Source: Chloroflexi bacterium HGW-Chloroflexi-10 (GTDB taxonomy: Bacteria > Chloroflexota > Anaerolineae > Anaerolineales > Anaerolineaceae). Taken from it: 64,000 nt of DNA. Shown here piece by piece: positions 17,879-28,066 of this stretch (its first letter is position 1; each line of letters starts with the position of its first letter). The position numbers and the translations under genes were made by a program. The stretch is from positions 1 through 64,000 of the forward strand of contig PHBZ01000008.1 in assembly GCA_002840755.1 (NCBI GenBank). The letters run 5' to 3'. The notes below the pieces were generated by a model, which did no database searches, had not been told where the DNA came from, and was given only the letters and a program-made list of their open reading frames with translations.

Positions 17879-19963
17879 TCATTTCATCACGCGCGTCACG
17901 TTGGCAAAGTCCAGTTCCAGGCTGTGTTCATTATAGACTATGCGCAGCTTTTGACTATCAAATTCCATATTGGTGTAAGGGTTTTCCCAGCGTGGGTAAC
18001 CGTCCAAAGGTACCACAACCCCATCCAGGTTCAGATCACCATCCCAGTCAAATTGGAGCATGCCATTTCCTGGCGAGTCGAAACGAACTTGCAATCCCTT
18101 TACCTCCAATTTGGCGTTGCTGATACCCGCCACGAATTCTTCAAAACTGCCATCTACTGCGGCTCGCCCCACCTGACAAATCCACACATTTCGGCGGCCC
18201 AGGGCAATTACTTCCTGCTCGGCATCCACACCGCTGCTGGTCCACTGGTACGGTAAGTGCGAGTACAGCGCCACATAGCCCTCCCCCACCCGGCCAAAGA
18301 TCCAGCCGCCGCCCGATTCAGCCGCTGCTTCGCGTACTTCGTCAAATGCCCATTTAGGGAAATAAGCATGTGTGAAGGCGTAGTGCCGCGTTTCCAATGG
18401 TTTGGGGGCGCTGGGGTAACGATCGATATCATGCAGTGCAATCAGCACATTATCCACCTGTCCGCTGCGTGGCAGTCGTCCGTTGGACATCCAGTAACTG
18501 GGGCGTTGTTTGTCATCAGTACGCATGGAATCCGGATTGGTGGCAAACACCACAGCATAAGGGCTGAGCGTCGCCTGCCAGATATGCTGCTGGTAACCTT
18601 TCTCACCTTTGCGGAAATCCTGTGCCGAGGAAAGCATAGCATCCGGGGTGCGGTAGGTGACTTTGTTGACTTCGCTCATCAACATGCCATTGGTGTCCGG
18701 GTCTAGTAGCCGGCTGGCTAAAGGTAAAGCGTTGATTTTCTGTAATACTTTAGCAATCGATTTCAAATCTTTAAACTCATCATAATGCCACAGGTTCCAC
18801 ACATCCGCTGTGTGAATGGTATGGGCAATGATCTCCGGCTGGGTAAACGCTCCCATACCCCAGAAAAGCGGCATATCATTGACGTCATTGATATCCAGAC
18901 CATAGAGTGCAGCATCCGCAATTGGAAACGAGTCACGTTCATAGTTGCGGTAGACTTCCGGGTTATCCAACGCCAGCGCTTCAATCACCGGCGGAATCTG
19001 GTATTTGGGCGATGTGACCAATCCGATAACAGCCATATTGCCTGCAGAGGTGATCCGTCCCTGTCCCCATACCAGCGCATTTAATGTAGTCACCGTTCCG
19101 CCTGCAGTCTTGATCGAAGCAGGCGTCACCCGTCCATGCGAGGTGGCGAAATGCCCGTAAAAGGAATCAACGGCAATATCAAAGAGGATCACATCCACCA
19201 GCATGGTTGAGAGTGTGGCAATCTCCGTATCGTCAGCGAAATCAACCAGGTTGAATAGTGCTCCCAGATCTTCAGGGTAATAGGTTTCCGAGTCCCACTC
19301 GGCGAATCCGGTACGTGCACGTAGATCAATCCACTGGCGGATCAAACCCTCCGCGTGCTCCATGTGCCAGCGCCCGCTCTTCCCGTTATTGGTAAAAATT
19401 TCATCAGGAAAGAGCTGCCCGGCCAGGTATTCTATGCTGTGGTTAAGAATCTGATGATTCTCGGTCCACATTTGCACCAGGGTTGGGTTCGGTTCGTCCA
19501 ACCAATAGCACCAATTCAGGATGGCATCACGCAAGGCGGCTTCCTGTTCCGTGCTTAGCTTGCCGCTGCCCTGGTAGAGGTAATACAAACGGATCAGCGA
19601 GGTCATAGCGAAATCACTCGGATCTTCACGCTGGTTGACAAAATCGAGTGCGGCCTGCAAGGCAATCGGGTTGATGGATTGGGCGCCGGCAGCCAGCTTA
19701 CCAATATCTACCCAGACGCCGCCGCGGTCATCCGGCGTGGTTTGTTCCAGTATCCAATCAAAGTAGATCTGACGGCGTTCTGCAAACGTTGCGGCAATCG
19801 GTTCCTGTGCAAAGGGCACATCCCCTTCTGCCGGTCGTTTAGGATCCGGGTCACCTTCACGCAATGACGGTAACTGCGGTTTCACCGCTGCCATCTGGTC
19901 AAACACCACCCCGGCGATCAGCAAAACAACCACAACAATGATCCAGCCCCGTTTCTTTTTCAT
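17879..19963 (-). CDS. Membrane-anchored toroid-like protein, possible polysaccharide lyase (paralogue A)
   Basis: An uncharacterised protein of 694 residues. An N-terminal hydrophobic segment (7-22) after MKKKRG acts as signal or anchor, so the rest is outside the cytoplasm. Residues about 60-420 look all-helical and the C-terminal third looks beta-rich, as in alpha/alpha-toroid plus beta-sandwich lyases. Motifs shared with the neighbouring paralogue are WTENHQIL (Asn169-His170), YYPEDLGALFNLVDF (Tyr228, Tyr229), SHGR (His276, Arg278) and QQHIWQATLSPYAV. An Asn-His pair and a Tyr are the catalytic pattern of several uronate lyases, which suggests but does not prove this activity. The ribosome site GGAGG is strong and the start overlaps the previous stop by 4 bases. 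Confidence 0.75.
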   Translation of the reverse strand: MKKKRGWIIVVVVLLIAGVVFDQMAAVKPQLPSLREGDPDPKRPAEGDVPFAQEPIAATFAERRQIYFDWILEQTTPDDRGGVWVDIGKLAAGAQSINPIALQAALDFVNQREDPSDFAMTSLIRLYYLYQGSGKLSTEQEAALRDAILNWCYWLDEPNPTLVQMWTENHQILNHSIEYLAGQLFPDEIFTNNGKSGRWHMEHAEGLIRQWIDLRARTGFAEWDSETYYPEDLGALFNLVDFADDTEIATLSTMLVDVILFDIAVDSFYGHFATSHGRVTPASIKTAGGTVTTLNALVWGQGRITSAGNMAVIGLVTSPKYQIPPVIEALALDNPEVYRNYERDSFPIADAALYGLDINDVNDMPLFWGMGAFTQPEIIAHTIHTADVWNLWHYDEFKDLKSIAKVLQKINALPLASRLLDPDTNGMLMSEVNKVTYRTPDAMLSSAQDFRKGEKGYQQHIWQATLSPYAVVFATNPDSMRTDDKQRPSYWMSNGRLPRSGQVDNVLIALHDIDRYPSAPKPLETRHYAFTHAYFPKWAFDEVREAAAESGGGWIFGRVGEGYVALYSHLPYQWTSSGVDAEQEVIALGRRNVWICQVGRAAVDGSFEEFVAGISNAKLEVKGLQVRFDSPGNGMLQFDWDGDLNLDGVVVPLDGYPRWENPYTNMEFDSQKLRIVYNEHSLELDFANVTRVMK

Positions 19964-21930
19964 ATTGCTTCCTCCCGCAAATTAATTGTCCAATGATTAC
20001 CGCCGCATTGCACGTGCACCTGCTGTGGGTCAAAATCTGCCTGCACAAAGCGGCTGTCATAGCGCGGGTAATCGTGCAGCGGCATCACTTCACCATCCAC
20101 GCTCAAGGATCCACGCCAGCCAAAGCGCACTTCACCAATCGATGGTGAATGGTAATTAACCCGCATCCCGTCAAATTCCACCCTGGCCGCCACAACCTGC
20201 TCAATGAAATCTTCAAAGCTGCCAGACTCGCTTACGCTGCCCATCTGACATATCCAGATGTTGTTTGCGCCGGGAGCAATCAGTTCGTTCGTCCCCTGCC
20301 AGGCTGCTTTTTTCTGCGAGTATAATCCCAGGTAGCCATCTCCCTTGCGCGCAAAATACCATCCGCCAATTTCGTCGCTGACCTCGTCAAACGCGTCCCT
20401 CGGCAGCCATGCATGTGTGAAAAAATGGCGCGTGGGAACATACAAGGCCGGGATTTTCTCGATTTTGTAAACAATAATAGCCACGTTGCGGTATTGCGCA
20501 GCCCTTGGCAGCAGACCGGAACCGGTCCAGTAGTTGGGCGACGGTCCGTCAGTCTCCAGGTTAGCCGGGTGGGTCGTGAAACATACAGCATTCGCACCTA
20601 ATGTGGCCTGCCAGATATGTTGCTGGTCTCCCCCGTAGCCAGTACGGTAATCCTGCGCGGTGGAGAGCATGTAGTCCTGCGTTTTGTAGGTGTAAGTATT
20701 AACCTCTTCGCGTGTATTGCGGCACAGGTCGCGCTCGGCAAAGGCTGCCAGTATCGGCAATGTCCGGGTAGTTCGCAGCACATTAAGCAGCCGGCGGTAT
20801 TTTCGGAATGGCGCAAAGAACTCATTCTCCCACCAGTTATGCCGGTCAAATAGTTGCATCGTCGTTTGAATCAGCCGCGGATGCAGATAAGCCTCCAAGG
20901 TTAGCAGCAGCATGCCATCTTCCGGGTCTTTTGCATCCAGGTTCCATGTTTTCAAGTCCTTCATGCATATCCCCATGCGCTGGCGAATCTCCAATGCATC
21001 TTCCAGGACATCATGCGCAATCTCATAAATCACTTGCGGTATCTGATAGTTTTCGCTGAGCGCGAACTGCACGGCACTCATATTATCCCGCCGCGCAAAC
21101 ACGCCTACACCAAAAAGCAGCTTACCGGTATCCGTGGTGGTTTCATCCACCACCCAGCGTTTGCCATTGGCGTAACTGCGCCCATGTGTGCAACCATAAA
21201 CGCCTTTATAGGTTTGCAGCGCCATATCCAGCAGCAGTAAATGGATAATCTTCTTCGCTTGCTCTGAAATCTGACGCTCCGTACAAAAATCAACCAGGTT
21301 GAGCAGAGCTGTTAGATCTTCATCATAATACACATGTGAAAGCCACTCGCTGAAACCGCTGCGGAAGCGCAAATCCAGCCAGCGTAGAATGCGCCTGCGG
21401 ACAACTTCTATCTTCTGTTCCCCGCTTTGCCCGGAATTGGTGAACACCTCCCGCGGATACAACTGCCCTGCCAGAATTGCCCCCGTGCTGAAAAGGATCT
21501 GGTGATTCTCTGTCCAGGTGCACATCGAATCAACCCCGGGTTCATCCGGCCAATATTTGAATCCCAATACGCTTGCCTTTGCCCGCTCAAGCCAACCGTC
21601 AGGCATAAGTGGACTCGCGGCAAACTGGTACAGCAGCCGCAGCACGGCCTGCAAAACAAAATCAGCGCAGTCTTTGCGCGCATCCAGGTAATCCAGTGCG
21701 GCAAACAACACCCCGCTATGGGGTGTCTGTCCGCAGGCAAGCCGTGCCATCTCAGTATAGATCGCCTTAAAGTTCTCTTGCGCCGGGTTCTGGCAGATAT
21801 AGATTAAGAAGACGCTCTTGCGCTCCTCAAAGTTATCGGCAAAAGGCTCTTTACAGAACGTATCCGGGATGAATCTTTGCGGGTATCCCTGCGGGGGCGG
21901 GTAATGAAGCAGAAAACTGGTCTCTGGCAT
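19960..21930 (-). CDS. Cytoplasmic toroid-like protein, possible oligosaccharide-degrading enzyme (paralogue B)
   Basis: A protein of 656 residues, paralogous over its whole length to the membrane-anchored protein downstream but without a signal peptide, so probably cytoplasmic. Shared motifs are TWTENHQIL (Asn142-His143), YYDEDLTALLNLVDF (Tyr201, Tyr202), CTHGRS (His249, Arg251), QQHIWQATLGANAV and NNIWICQMG. The predicted layout is a helical toroid followed by a beta-sandwich. Together with the GPH symporter just upstream this suggests that extracellular fragments are imported and split further inside. The start at 21930 has only a weak ribosome site and lies 11 bases after the symporter stop. 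No known family could be assigned with confidence. Confidence 0.72.
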   Translation of the reverse strand: MPETSFLLHYPPPQGYPQRFIPDTFCKEPFADNFEERKSVFLIYICQNPAQENFKAIYTEMARLACGQTPHSGVLFAALDYLDARKDCADFVLQAVLRLLYQFAASPLMPDGWLERAKASVLGFKYWPDEPGVDSMCTWTENHQILFSTGAILAGQLYPREVFTNSGQSGEQKIEVVRRRILRWLDLRFRSGFSEWLSHVYYDEDLTALLNLVDFCTERQISEQAKKIIHLLLLDMALQTYKGVYGCTHGRSYANGKRWVVDETTTDTGKLLFGVGVFARRDNMSAVQFALSENYQIPQVIYEIAHDVLEDALEIRQRMGICMKDLKTWNLDAKDPEDGMLLLTLEAYLHPRLIQTTMQLFDRHNWWENEFFAPFRKYRRLLNVLRTTRTLPILAAFAERDLCRNTREEVNTYTYKTQDYMLSTAQDYRTGYGGDQQHIWQATLGANAVCFTTHPANLETDGPSPNYWTGSGLLPRAAQYRNVAIIVYKIEKIPALYVPTRHFFTHAWLPRDAFDEVSDEIGGWYFARKGDGYLGLYSQKKAAWQGTNELIAPGANNIWICQMGSVSESGSFEDFIEQVVAARVEFDGMRVNYHSPSIGEVRFGWRGSLSVDGEVMPLHDYPRYDSRFVQADFDPQQVHVQCGGNHWTINLREEAI

Positions 21931-21941
21931 GCGCGTTCAGT

Positions 21942-23390
21942 CTAACCTACCAGGTCACGCTTCAAATCGGCACGTTCTGCTTCCTGCTCGGGGGTCAATA
22001 CCGTGCCGGCCCGCACAAGTTTGAGGATCTGATTCAGGCGCGCATGTTTCTGCGGAGTCAGCGGGTAACGCCTTGCCAGCAGTGCCGAAGCGCCTACCAG
22101 AATCACCGGTAAAATGGCAAAGATCAGGCGGATGGTGGTGATGAACGACTCCGGTTGAGGTTGTTCAATCAGTTTTGTCGCTCCATTCACCACCTCTTGA
22201 AGCGGAGCTACATAACCCGAACGCGCTATCGCCTGCGAGACGAGGAATATGGCAAAGGCCGAGCTCATCTTGCGCATAAAGGTCACCATCGCCGAGTAGA
22301 TTCCCTCTCGGCGCTGTCCGGAGGCCAGTTCATCCACGTCCGGAATATCCGGGAAAATAGCGTACATAATAACAATCACGCCGCCTGTGCCAATTCCCAC
22401 CAGCGCTGCAAAGATATACACAAAAGCTGGCGCTTGCCCGGGAATCAGCAGCAGGCTGAAGAGCATCATCACTGCCCAGACAGTCGCGCCAATGGTAAAG
22501 GCTTTCTGTTTTCCCAGTTTTTTGCTGAGGAACACATACAACGGCAAAGCGATCACTTGCACCACCAGCAAAGTCCCGCTGACAAAACTGGACTCTGAGC
22601 CGCGCTGTAGATAGTATTTCATAAAATAAACAATCAGGCTGGAAACGGTATCAACCGCCACAAACGCCAGCAAATACATTAACAAGGCGCCAACAAAAGT
22701 CTTGTTCCGGAAAGGTTCAATAAAAGCAATCTTCCAGTCGAATTTTTCAGGCGGTTTCTGGAATTCCTTGCGTTCGCGGGTGGCGCTCACCGTGGCAATA
22801 AATGGTAGTGCAAAGAAAAGCCCAAAAACCAGCCCCATCACAATATATCCCTGGCGCACATCGGCAAAAGCTTTCACAATCTCAAGTGGCAGCAAAGCAG
22901 CCAGAATAGAGGATAGTGTGGAAAAGAGGATACGAATAGAACTGAGTGAGGTTCGTTCGTTGTAGTCCAGAGTCAGTTCGGAATGCAGGGCATTGTAATT
23001 CAGCATGACAATACTCACCGTGGTGGAGAAGAACAGGTAGGTGAGTAAAACAAACCAGAAACGCGAGATCTCGGCGTCAAAATCAACCGGATAGAACATG
23101 GCAAAAAAGGAGAAGAAAATCAGTGGGATACCGATCAGCAGATAAGGCCGCCGCCGCCCCAGGCGCGTCCGCGTACGGTCTGCGATGAGCCCTTCAAACG
23201 GGTCGGTAACCGAATCGTATATCTTGCTGATCAGAATAACAGTCCCTGCCAATGCCGGGCCAATGCGCACAATATCGGTAAGAAAATAAAGGTAATAAAA
23301 GCTGATCAGAGTACCAGAGCCGCCGCCAAAAATATCGCCAAGCCCATAACCAATTTTTTGCCACCAGGTAAGTTTTTCTGAATTTTCCAT
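21942..23390 (-). CDS. GPH-family sugar:cation symporter
   Basis: A transporter of 482 residues of the glycoside-pentoside-hexuronide family (MelB, UidB, XynB type), with 12 predicted transmembrane helices. The N-terminal signature contains YDSVTDPFEGLIADRTRTR followed by LGRRRPYLL, typical of the family, including the Asp residues used for Na+ or H+ coupling. It would import a mono- or oligosaccharide together with a cation. AGAGGAG lies 6 bases before the ATG. It sits between the Gfo/Idh/MocA dehydrogenase and the two toroid-like enzymes in a single operon. The C-terminus has a short charged extension (about 450-482). Confidence 0.9.
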   Translation of the reverse strand: MENSEKLTWWQKIGYGLGDIFGGGSGTLISFYYLYFLTDIVRIGPALAGTVILISKIYDSVTDPFEGLIADRTRTRLGRRRPYLLIGIPLIFFSFFAMFYPVDFDAEISRFWFVLLTYLFFSTTVSIVMLNYNALHSELTLDYNERTSLSSIRILFSTLSSILAALLPLEIVKAFADVRQGYIVMGLVFGLFFALPFIATVSATRERKEFQKPPEKFDWKIAFIEPFRNKTFVGALLMYLLAFVAVDTVSSLIVYFMKYYLQRGSESSFVSGTLLVVQVIALPLYVFLSKKLGKQKAFTIGATVWAVMMLFSLLLIPGQAPAFVYIFAALVGIGTGGVIVIMYAIFPDIPDVDELASGQRREGIYSAMVTFMRKMSSAFAIFLVSQAIARSGYVAPLQEVVNGATKLIEQPQPESFITTIRLIFAILPVILVGASALLARRYPLTPQKHARLNQILKLVRAGTVLTPEQEAERADLKRDLVG

Positions 23391-23415
23391 GATCTCCTCT
23401 TGTTGAATCGGGAAT

Positions 23416-24429
23416 TCAGGCGAACGCTTCTACAGCCTCACGCTGCCCGCTGCCAGACGAACGATAAATCGCTTCCACGGCGGCCAGTACCGGCACGGCG
23501 GAGGAGGCGGGAATTAGAAAAGGGGTATCTTCCAGCACCCAGGCCGCAAATCCAGCCAGGCTGCGCTGCAGCGCATGCACACCCAGCACAGGCAGGCGCT
23601 CTGTAATCCGCTTTGCTCCGATCAGTTTAATATGCGGAAAAGGGAAATTGCCGTAAATGGCCGTGCCAATACTGCCGTAAACCTCAATACTGACCGCCTG
23701 CTCTGTAGCAACTGCCATACTGCTGGCAATCTGCACCAAGGCACCGTTTTGCATGCGTACAATGCCATGCGCCAGGTCTTCCACCTCAACATCCTGAAAC
23801 TTGAAATGGCTGCTGTAACCTTGAGCAGATTCGGGTTGGTCGCCCAATCCCCACAGAACGATATCCAGAAAGTGGCTGCCCTGGGTGAGCAGTGTCCCTC
23901 CCCCGGCTTGTTCAATCGTCCGGTGCCAGGCAGATTGCTCAAAGTAACCGGATTGGCGTGCCCAGGGAATGTTGATACGCACACTGGATATTCTTCCAAC
24001 TACTCCGTGCTGCATCCAGCGCGCCAGGGTGTAACACGCATTGTCGTAGCGATACTGGTAATTAACACCTACCTTAACCCCGGCAGCCTCAATCAAGGGC
24101 ATCAGGCTGCGCGCTTCGGCCAGGGTACGCGTCAGCGGTTTTTCCACCAGCACCGGTATTCGTTTTTCAACGGCCAAGCGGATCATCTCATAATGCAGGT
24201 GATGTGGTACCGCCAGGTAAACCGCATCCAGACCGCTTTCGTGGATCATTTCGGCAAAATTATTGGATTGCCTGGGAATGCGATGTTTGCGGGCAAATCT
24301 GGCACTGCGCACCGGGTCCACATCACAGCAGGCCGCCAAATGTACAGCCGGCACCAGGCGGCTGACCAGCGCCATAAATCCGGCAATATCACCACAGCCC
24401 GCTATACCCAATCTTAATTTACGACCCAT
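23416..24429 (-). CDS. Gfo/Idh/MocA-family NAD(P)-dependent oxidoreductase
   Basis: An oxidoreductase of 337 residues. A Rossmann fold starts [14 protein letters not shown], the hallmark VEKPLTRT contains the family's catalytic Lys (residue 97), and a C-terminal alpha/beta domain follows. The frame is open for another 36 codons upstream, but the ATG at 24429 has GGAAGG in front and gives the normal Gfo/Idh/MocA N-terminus; it overlaps the thuA-like gene by 16 bases. These enzymes oxidise sugars or sugar acids, often at C3. The pairing with a ThuA-like gene resembles the ThuA/ThuB pair of disaccharide catabolism through 3-keto sugars. Confidence 0.9.
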   Translation of the reverse strand: MGRKLRLGIAGCGDIAGFMALVSRLVPAVHLAACCDVDPVRSARFARKHRIPRQSNNFAEMIHESGLDAVYLAVPHHLHYEMIRLAVEKRIPVLVEKPLTRTLAEARSLMPLIEAAGVKVGVNYQYRYDNACYTLARWMQHGVVGRISSVRINIPWARQSGYFEQSAWHRTIEQAGGGTLLTQGSHFLDIVLWGLGDQPESAQGYSSHFKFQDVEVEDLAHGIVRMQNGALVQIASSMAVATEQAVSIEVYGSIGTAIYGNFPFPHIKLIGAKRITERLPVLGVHALQRSLAGFAAWVLEDTPFLIPASSAVPVLAAVEAIYRSSGSGQREAVEAFA

Positions 24430-25028
24430 CGCAAACCTTCCACTATCACCTCTCGATAAGCCGGGTTCGTCATTGTCGCACTGCGGTGTCCGGGGCAAGC
24501 ATAACACACCCGCCCTTCGCCATATCCCCGTGTCCACACCACCGGCACAGGCTTATTGTTGTATATACTTTCAAATTGTACCTGGACGTCGGCCCGCATG
24601 TCGTGCAGATAAAGTTCATCAGTCACTGTAAAAGCGCCAACCTGTGCAAAAGCCGGCTCCACCTGGGCAGTCGGTGTAAGCGTAAAAGACTGCACGGGTC
24701 CATGCCCGCTAAACTGCCCGCCGATAATTTCAAAATAATGCGCAGATGTCTTAAACGAAGCTGTGGCCGAATGCACCCCCAGCAAGCCGCCTCCCTCGCC
24801 AACAAATTTATCCAGTCTGCTCAGCGCTTCTGCGGAAAGGGTCTGCTGATGCACATATAAGACTAACGCAGCTACACTGGAAAGATCCATGCTGGTGAGG
24901 GATTCCAGAGAATGCGCCTGTACAAGCTGCCACTGCCTCTGAGAAGCGATTAATCGCGCTAGGCTCAGTCGTCCCAGCCAGGGCGGATGAAAAAAAGCGG
25001 CATTGACGTACACAATTTTGTTCTTCAA
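24414..25028 (-). CDS. ThuA-like domain protein
   Basis: A protein of 204 residues with the glutamine-amidotransferase-like fold of the ThuA family. Visible features are the central [17 protein letters not shown] with its strand-turn, the ELYLHDM segment, and [17 protein letters not shown] near the C-terminus. ThuA proteins act in trehalose and sucrose breakdown through 3-keto sugars together with a Gfo/Idh/MocA partner, which is encoded next here. The start overlaps the upstream oxidoreductase stop by 4 bases. Confidence 0.85.
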   Translation of the reverse strand: MKNKIVYVNAAFFHPPWLGRLSLARLIASQRQWQLVQAHSLESLTSMDLSSVAALVLYVHQQTLSAEALSRLDKFVGEGGGLLGVHSATASFKTSAHYFEIIGGQFSGHGPVQSFTLTPTAQVEPAFAQVGAFTVTDELYLHDMRADVQVQFESIYNNKPVPVVWTRGYGEGRVCYACPGHRSATMTNPAYREVIVEGLRWVVN

Positions 25029-26446
25029 ATCTTCAATCCTTTCAATTCCCTGGCTTCGGGTCGCGTTTTATAAAAAGCATCCAGCGGGTAACAACCGGAA
25101 ACCAATCCATTACGTGGTGCTGTTGTACAATCACTAAAGGTGCGGCAAATCTGTTTTCGATCCAGTTCTTTACCGGCTAGCACATCGGCACAAAATCTGG
25201 GATAAGAGAGCATCATCCGTCCCAGACCCACAAAATCGACCTGACCGGTACGCACCATTCTCTGTGCCACAAACGGCAGCCATTCCTGTAGATACGAGTA
25301 GCCTGTACCCGCAATAATAAGCTCTGGAAACTCCGCTTTAAGTTGCGCGGTTATGTTAATCATGCGTGCTGCCCCCGCCAGCGGATCTTCCGGCGGTCGG
25401 TAACCATCCGAAGGCGGGAAAAGCGCCGGACGCTGAATATGCGGAACATAATATGGGCTGCCGGCGGTAATATTCACCAAGCGGATGCCTAAAGCTTCAA
25501 GCATGGTCAATAATTGTCTCGGCTCACTCAGATCTATTCCTGTTCCACTGCCGTCACCGCCAAAGGCGTAGGGGTATGTGCCCTCATATTCCAATGGCTC
25601 CCCGACGCTCTCAAACCCGGGTCGGAAAGGAATAAAATCAAACACTGAAAGACGCACGCCAATCTCCAAACCGGGTGCATCTCGTCGGATACCGGCCACT
25701 ATTTCCCGCAGGTATCGCGTACGATTCTCCAGACTGCCGCCATACGGTCCTGAACGGGTGACTGCACTAAGGAATTCATGACCCAGGTAACCGTGGCAAT
25801 GTTTGATATCTACAAAATTAAAACCAGCCTGTTGAGCCAGAATCGCAGCACGCACCGTTTCACCGATAATGTCACCAATCTCTCCGTCACTCAATATAGG
25901 GAAATCCATCGGCAGTCCAAAACGAGGGTTAAGCAATGGGTGTGGGTAAAGAATTTGCGGTTTTAGACGTTTGGGTTCATCCGGGCGGCAAAAACGTCCG
26001 GAATGAGTTAATTGCAACCCTACCAGCAAATCATGGGTAGAGGAATGCATTGCGTGTGCCGCAATTAAATCCATGCGCAAACCGGCAATCGTTTTGGCAT
26101 TCTCTGCGTTCAGCAGAAGTTGGTTCGGGTTAGCGCGCGCCGCCGGGTTTACGGCTACAGCCTCACCTCCCCATATCAGCTTGGCGCTGCTGCGTCCGAA
26201 GTTCACCCAGCGCCGCCGTGTCAGCTCGGAAGGTTTCCCGTCCGGATGGGCATCCCAGCCTTCCATCGGTAATACACAGAAGCGGTTGCCAATCCAGCCA
26301 TTCTTCCAGGGGTAGGGCTGTGCCAGCGGAGCGCCTTCTCCACAGAGGAGTTCTTCATCAAATTCCAGGTTTATTCCCTGGTTATCCAGATAATTCCGGA
26401 AATCCTCGGCACTGCGCAGTTGTGCAATTTTTTTGATCGGTTTCAT
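25025..26446 (-). CDS. NADH:flavin oxidoreductase (Old Yellow Enzyme family)
   Basis: A TIM-barrel FMN enzyme of 473 residues. Family hallmarks are QLTHSGRF, the pair [10 protein letters not shown], and [16 protein letters not shown], followed by the phosphate-binding [14 protein letters not shown] near the C-terminus. A short Cys-containing tail ([14 protein letters not shown]) is unlike the Fe-S and NAD-binding extension of 2,4-dienoyl-CoA reductases, so this is the short form with an extended N-terminus. It probably reduces or dehydrogenates an activated C=C or keto intermediate of the pathway. The start overlaps the aldolase stop by 4 bases. Confidence 0.88.
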   Translation of the reverse strand: MKPIKKIAQLRSAEDFRNYLDNQGINLEFDEELLCGEGAPLAQPYPWKNGWIGNRFCVLPMEGWDAHPDGKPSELTRRRWVNFGRSSAKLIWGGEAVAVNPAARANPNQLLLNAENAKTIAGLRMDLIAAHAMHSSTHDLLVGLQLTHSGRFCRPDEPKRLKPQILYPHPLLNPRFGLPMDFPILSDGEIGDIIGETVRAAILAQQAGFNFVDIKHCHGYLGHEFLSAVTRSGPYGGSLENRTRYLREIVAGIRRDAPGLEIGVRLSVFDFIPFRPGFESVGEPLEYEGTYPYAFGGDGSGTGIDLSEPRQLLTMLEALGIRLVNITAGSPYYVPHIQRPALFPPSDGYRPPEDPLAGAARMINITAQLKAEFPELIIAGTGYSYLQEWLPFVAQRMVRTGQVDFVGLGRMMLSYPRFCADVLAGKELDRKQICRTFSDCTTAPRNGLVSGCYPLDAFYKTRPEARELKGLKI

Positions 26447-27390
26447 AAGCTTTCCAATTGTTCTAAAATTAGTGCCAATACGGCCACATCGCTGGTTGGA
26501 CGGCGGGCGGCTTGCGCATGCGGGTTGGAGCAGGTCAACCAGCCACGCAGCTTGAGAAACTGGGCAGCACTGTGTTTATAGGCGCTCACCGGTGCCCTAA
26601 AAGCGAACTGTCCCAAATATTGCAGCAGATCATTTAACGCATAGAATCGCACATCACCCTGCGCCCAATACTCATCCCGTTTGGCAAAATAATCCGGGGC
26701 AAAGGTAGAAAGCCCCAGCAGGTAATCACAGCCATACATGATCATATCAATCGCCAGGTCATTACCGGTGTAAAGTTTAAATTCCGGTCGTATCTCATCC
26801 CGCACAGCCAGCCGCTGCCACTCCAGGTTGCGCTGTAAAGAAGAATGTTTCATCCCGATCATCTGCGGAATCTGCATCAGTTCACGCACCAGTTCCAGCT
26901 CATAGATCATTCCATTTGGTGCAAACATCCGCCCCAATTCAAAGCCCAAAAAGGCATCACAACCGCTAGCTACCTGCCGGTAACAGGCAAGAATCTCATC
27001 AGCAGTGAACCGTTGAAAACGGGATGTCTGAAACACAATCGGCAGTCCGCCAAAACGCTGGATATTCTCCACTTCGCTGGCATACAAAGCCGCCGGGTCA
27101 CCAGGCAGCTTTTCAATAAAAGCCCCGGCAACGAAACGCTGTCCGGCGGTCACGGCCTGGGTAATCTCCAATACCAGGCGGCGCTGATCTACACTCAACA
27201 AATTGGTGTAACCGGTATCCATGTTCACAGCCGGGGTCAGGCCGGCAAGGCAGGTACGCTCAATATGCGCGGCCAATCCCTTTAAATCCATTTCGCCGTT
27301 CTCCTGAAAGGGCAGCAGAATAGCTGAGATACCCTCCGGCTTGCGGCGGTAGGTTACACGCGCGCCAAGCGTTTCGGTTGTGAGTTTCAT
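26443..27390 (-). CDS. DapA/NanA-superfamily aldolase-like protein without the usual tyrosine
   Basis: A TIM-barrel class I aldolase-like protein of 315 residues. The Schiff-base Lys is visible as Lys181 in MIGMKHSS. In DapA and related lyases a tyrosine lies in a motif like VLYNVP about 30 residues after strand 4; here the equivalent stretch reads [10 protein letters not shown], with Phe120 in its place and no NxP. The substrate loop is therefore different and a retro-aldol or dehydratase activity on a sugar acid is uncertain. It lies in the middle of the overlapping operon, between gntR and the flavin oxidoreductase (4-base overlaps on both sides). Confidence 0.82.
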   Translation of the reverse strand: MKLTTETLGARVTYRRKPEGISAILLPFQENGEMDLKGLAAHIERTCLAGLTPAVNMDTGYTNLLSVDQRRLVLEITQAVTAGQRFVAGAFIEKLPGDPAALYASEVENIQRFGGLPIVFQTSRFQRFTADEILACYRQVASGCDAFLGFELGRMFAPNGMIYELELVRELMQIPQMIGMKHSSLQRNLEWQRLAVRDEIRPEFKLYTGNDLAIDMIMYGCDYLLGLSTFAPDYFAKRDEYWAQGDVRFYALNDLLQYLGQFAFRAPVSAYKHSAAQFLKLRGWLTCSNPHAQAARRPTSDVAVLALILEQLESL

Positions 27391-28055
27391 ATCGTTTCTT
27401 CCTTTAACAATCTCCGGTAATTCTCATGCGCATGCCGGTTATGCGTCCCCGTCAAAATAACCAATCGGTCAATCTCCCCGCTGCGCAGATAGGATAGCAT
27501 CTCGCGGTGTTCCGCCTGTGCCTGAAGCATGCGTTCAGAAGCAACCCGCGGAAAATAACAATGACTCAAGCGTTCCCACTCATCCAGCGTACGGTTGGTA
27601 AATTCCATCAACAATGGCATACCGCTCATCTCGGCAATTTTTCGGTGAAAACGGATATTGCCGGTTAACCACCCCTCGGCATCCCCCTGTTGCGCAGCCG
27701 CATCCATACTGCCAATCAGCGTGGCCAGTGCATCCAGATCAGCCGCATGGGCTGCACCGGCCGTCAACCGCAGCGCCACCTGCTCCAAAGCGGCCAGCAG
27801 CGCAAAAATCTCATCCACCTTTTCAGGTGGCAATTCGGCCACCACTGCCCCACTGTGCGGTGTGATCACCACCAGTCCTTCCGCCTGCAAACGCTGCATC
27901 GCCGAACGAATAGGAATCTGACTGATCCCCAAATCAACAGAAAGCCGGTCAATCACCAACTTATCACCCGGCTTTAAATCACAATGAATAATGGCTTTGC
28001 GCAAAGCCTGGTAAGCATATTCTTCTTTGGTTTGAAAAGTCTGCGAAGTTTCCAT
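27387..28055 (-). CDS. GntR-family regulator with FCD domain
   Basis: A transcription factor of 222 residues. The winged helix-turn-helix covers about 10-75 (YAYQALRKAIIHCDLKPGDK, LGISQIPIRSAMQRLQAEGL). It is followed by an all-helical FCD ligand-binding domain with the metal or ligand histidines in the HRKIAEMSG and HREML regions. FCD regulators usually respond to acidic sugars or small carboxylates. It is the first gene of the eight-gene minus-strand operon and has a perfect palindrome 12 bases upstream of its ATG, so it most likely represses its own operon. Confidence 0.9.
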   Translation of the reverse strand: METSQTFQTKEEYAYQALRKAIIHCDLKPGDKLVIDRLSVDLGISQIPIRSAMQRLQAEGLVVITPHSGAVVAELPPEKVDEIFALLAALEQVALRLTAGAAHAADLDALATLIGSMDAAAQQGDAEGWLTGNIRFHRKIAEMSGMPLLMEFTNRTLDEWERLSHCYFPRVASERMLQAQAEHREMLSYLRSGEIDRLVILTGTHNRHAHENYRRLLKEETI

Positions 28056-28066
28056 TATCTCGATCC

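Noticed and set aside
24430-24537. Upstream extension of the Gfo/Idh/MocA frame
   Set aside because: It lies inside the ThuA-like gene; the ATG at 24429 directly precedes the Rossmann strand and has GGAAGG.
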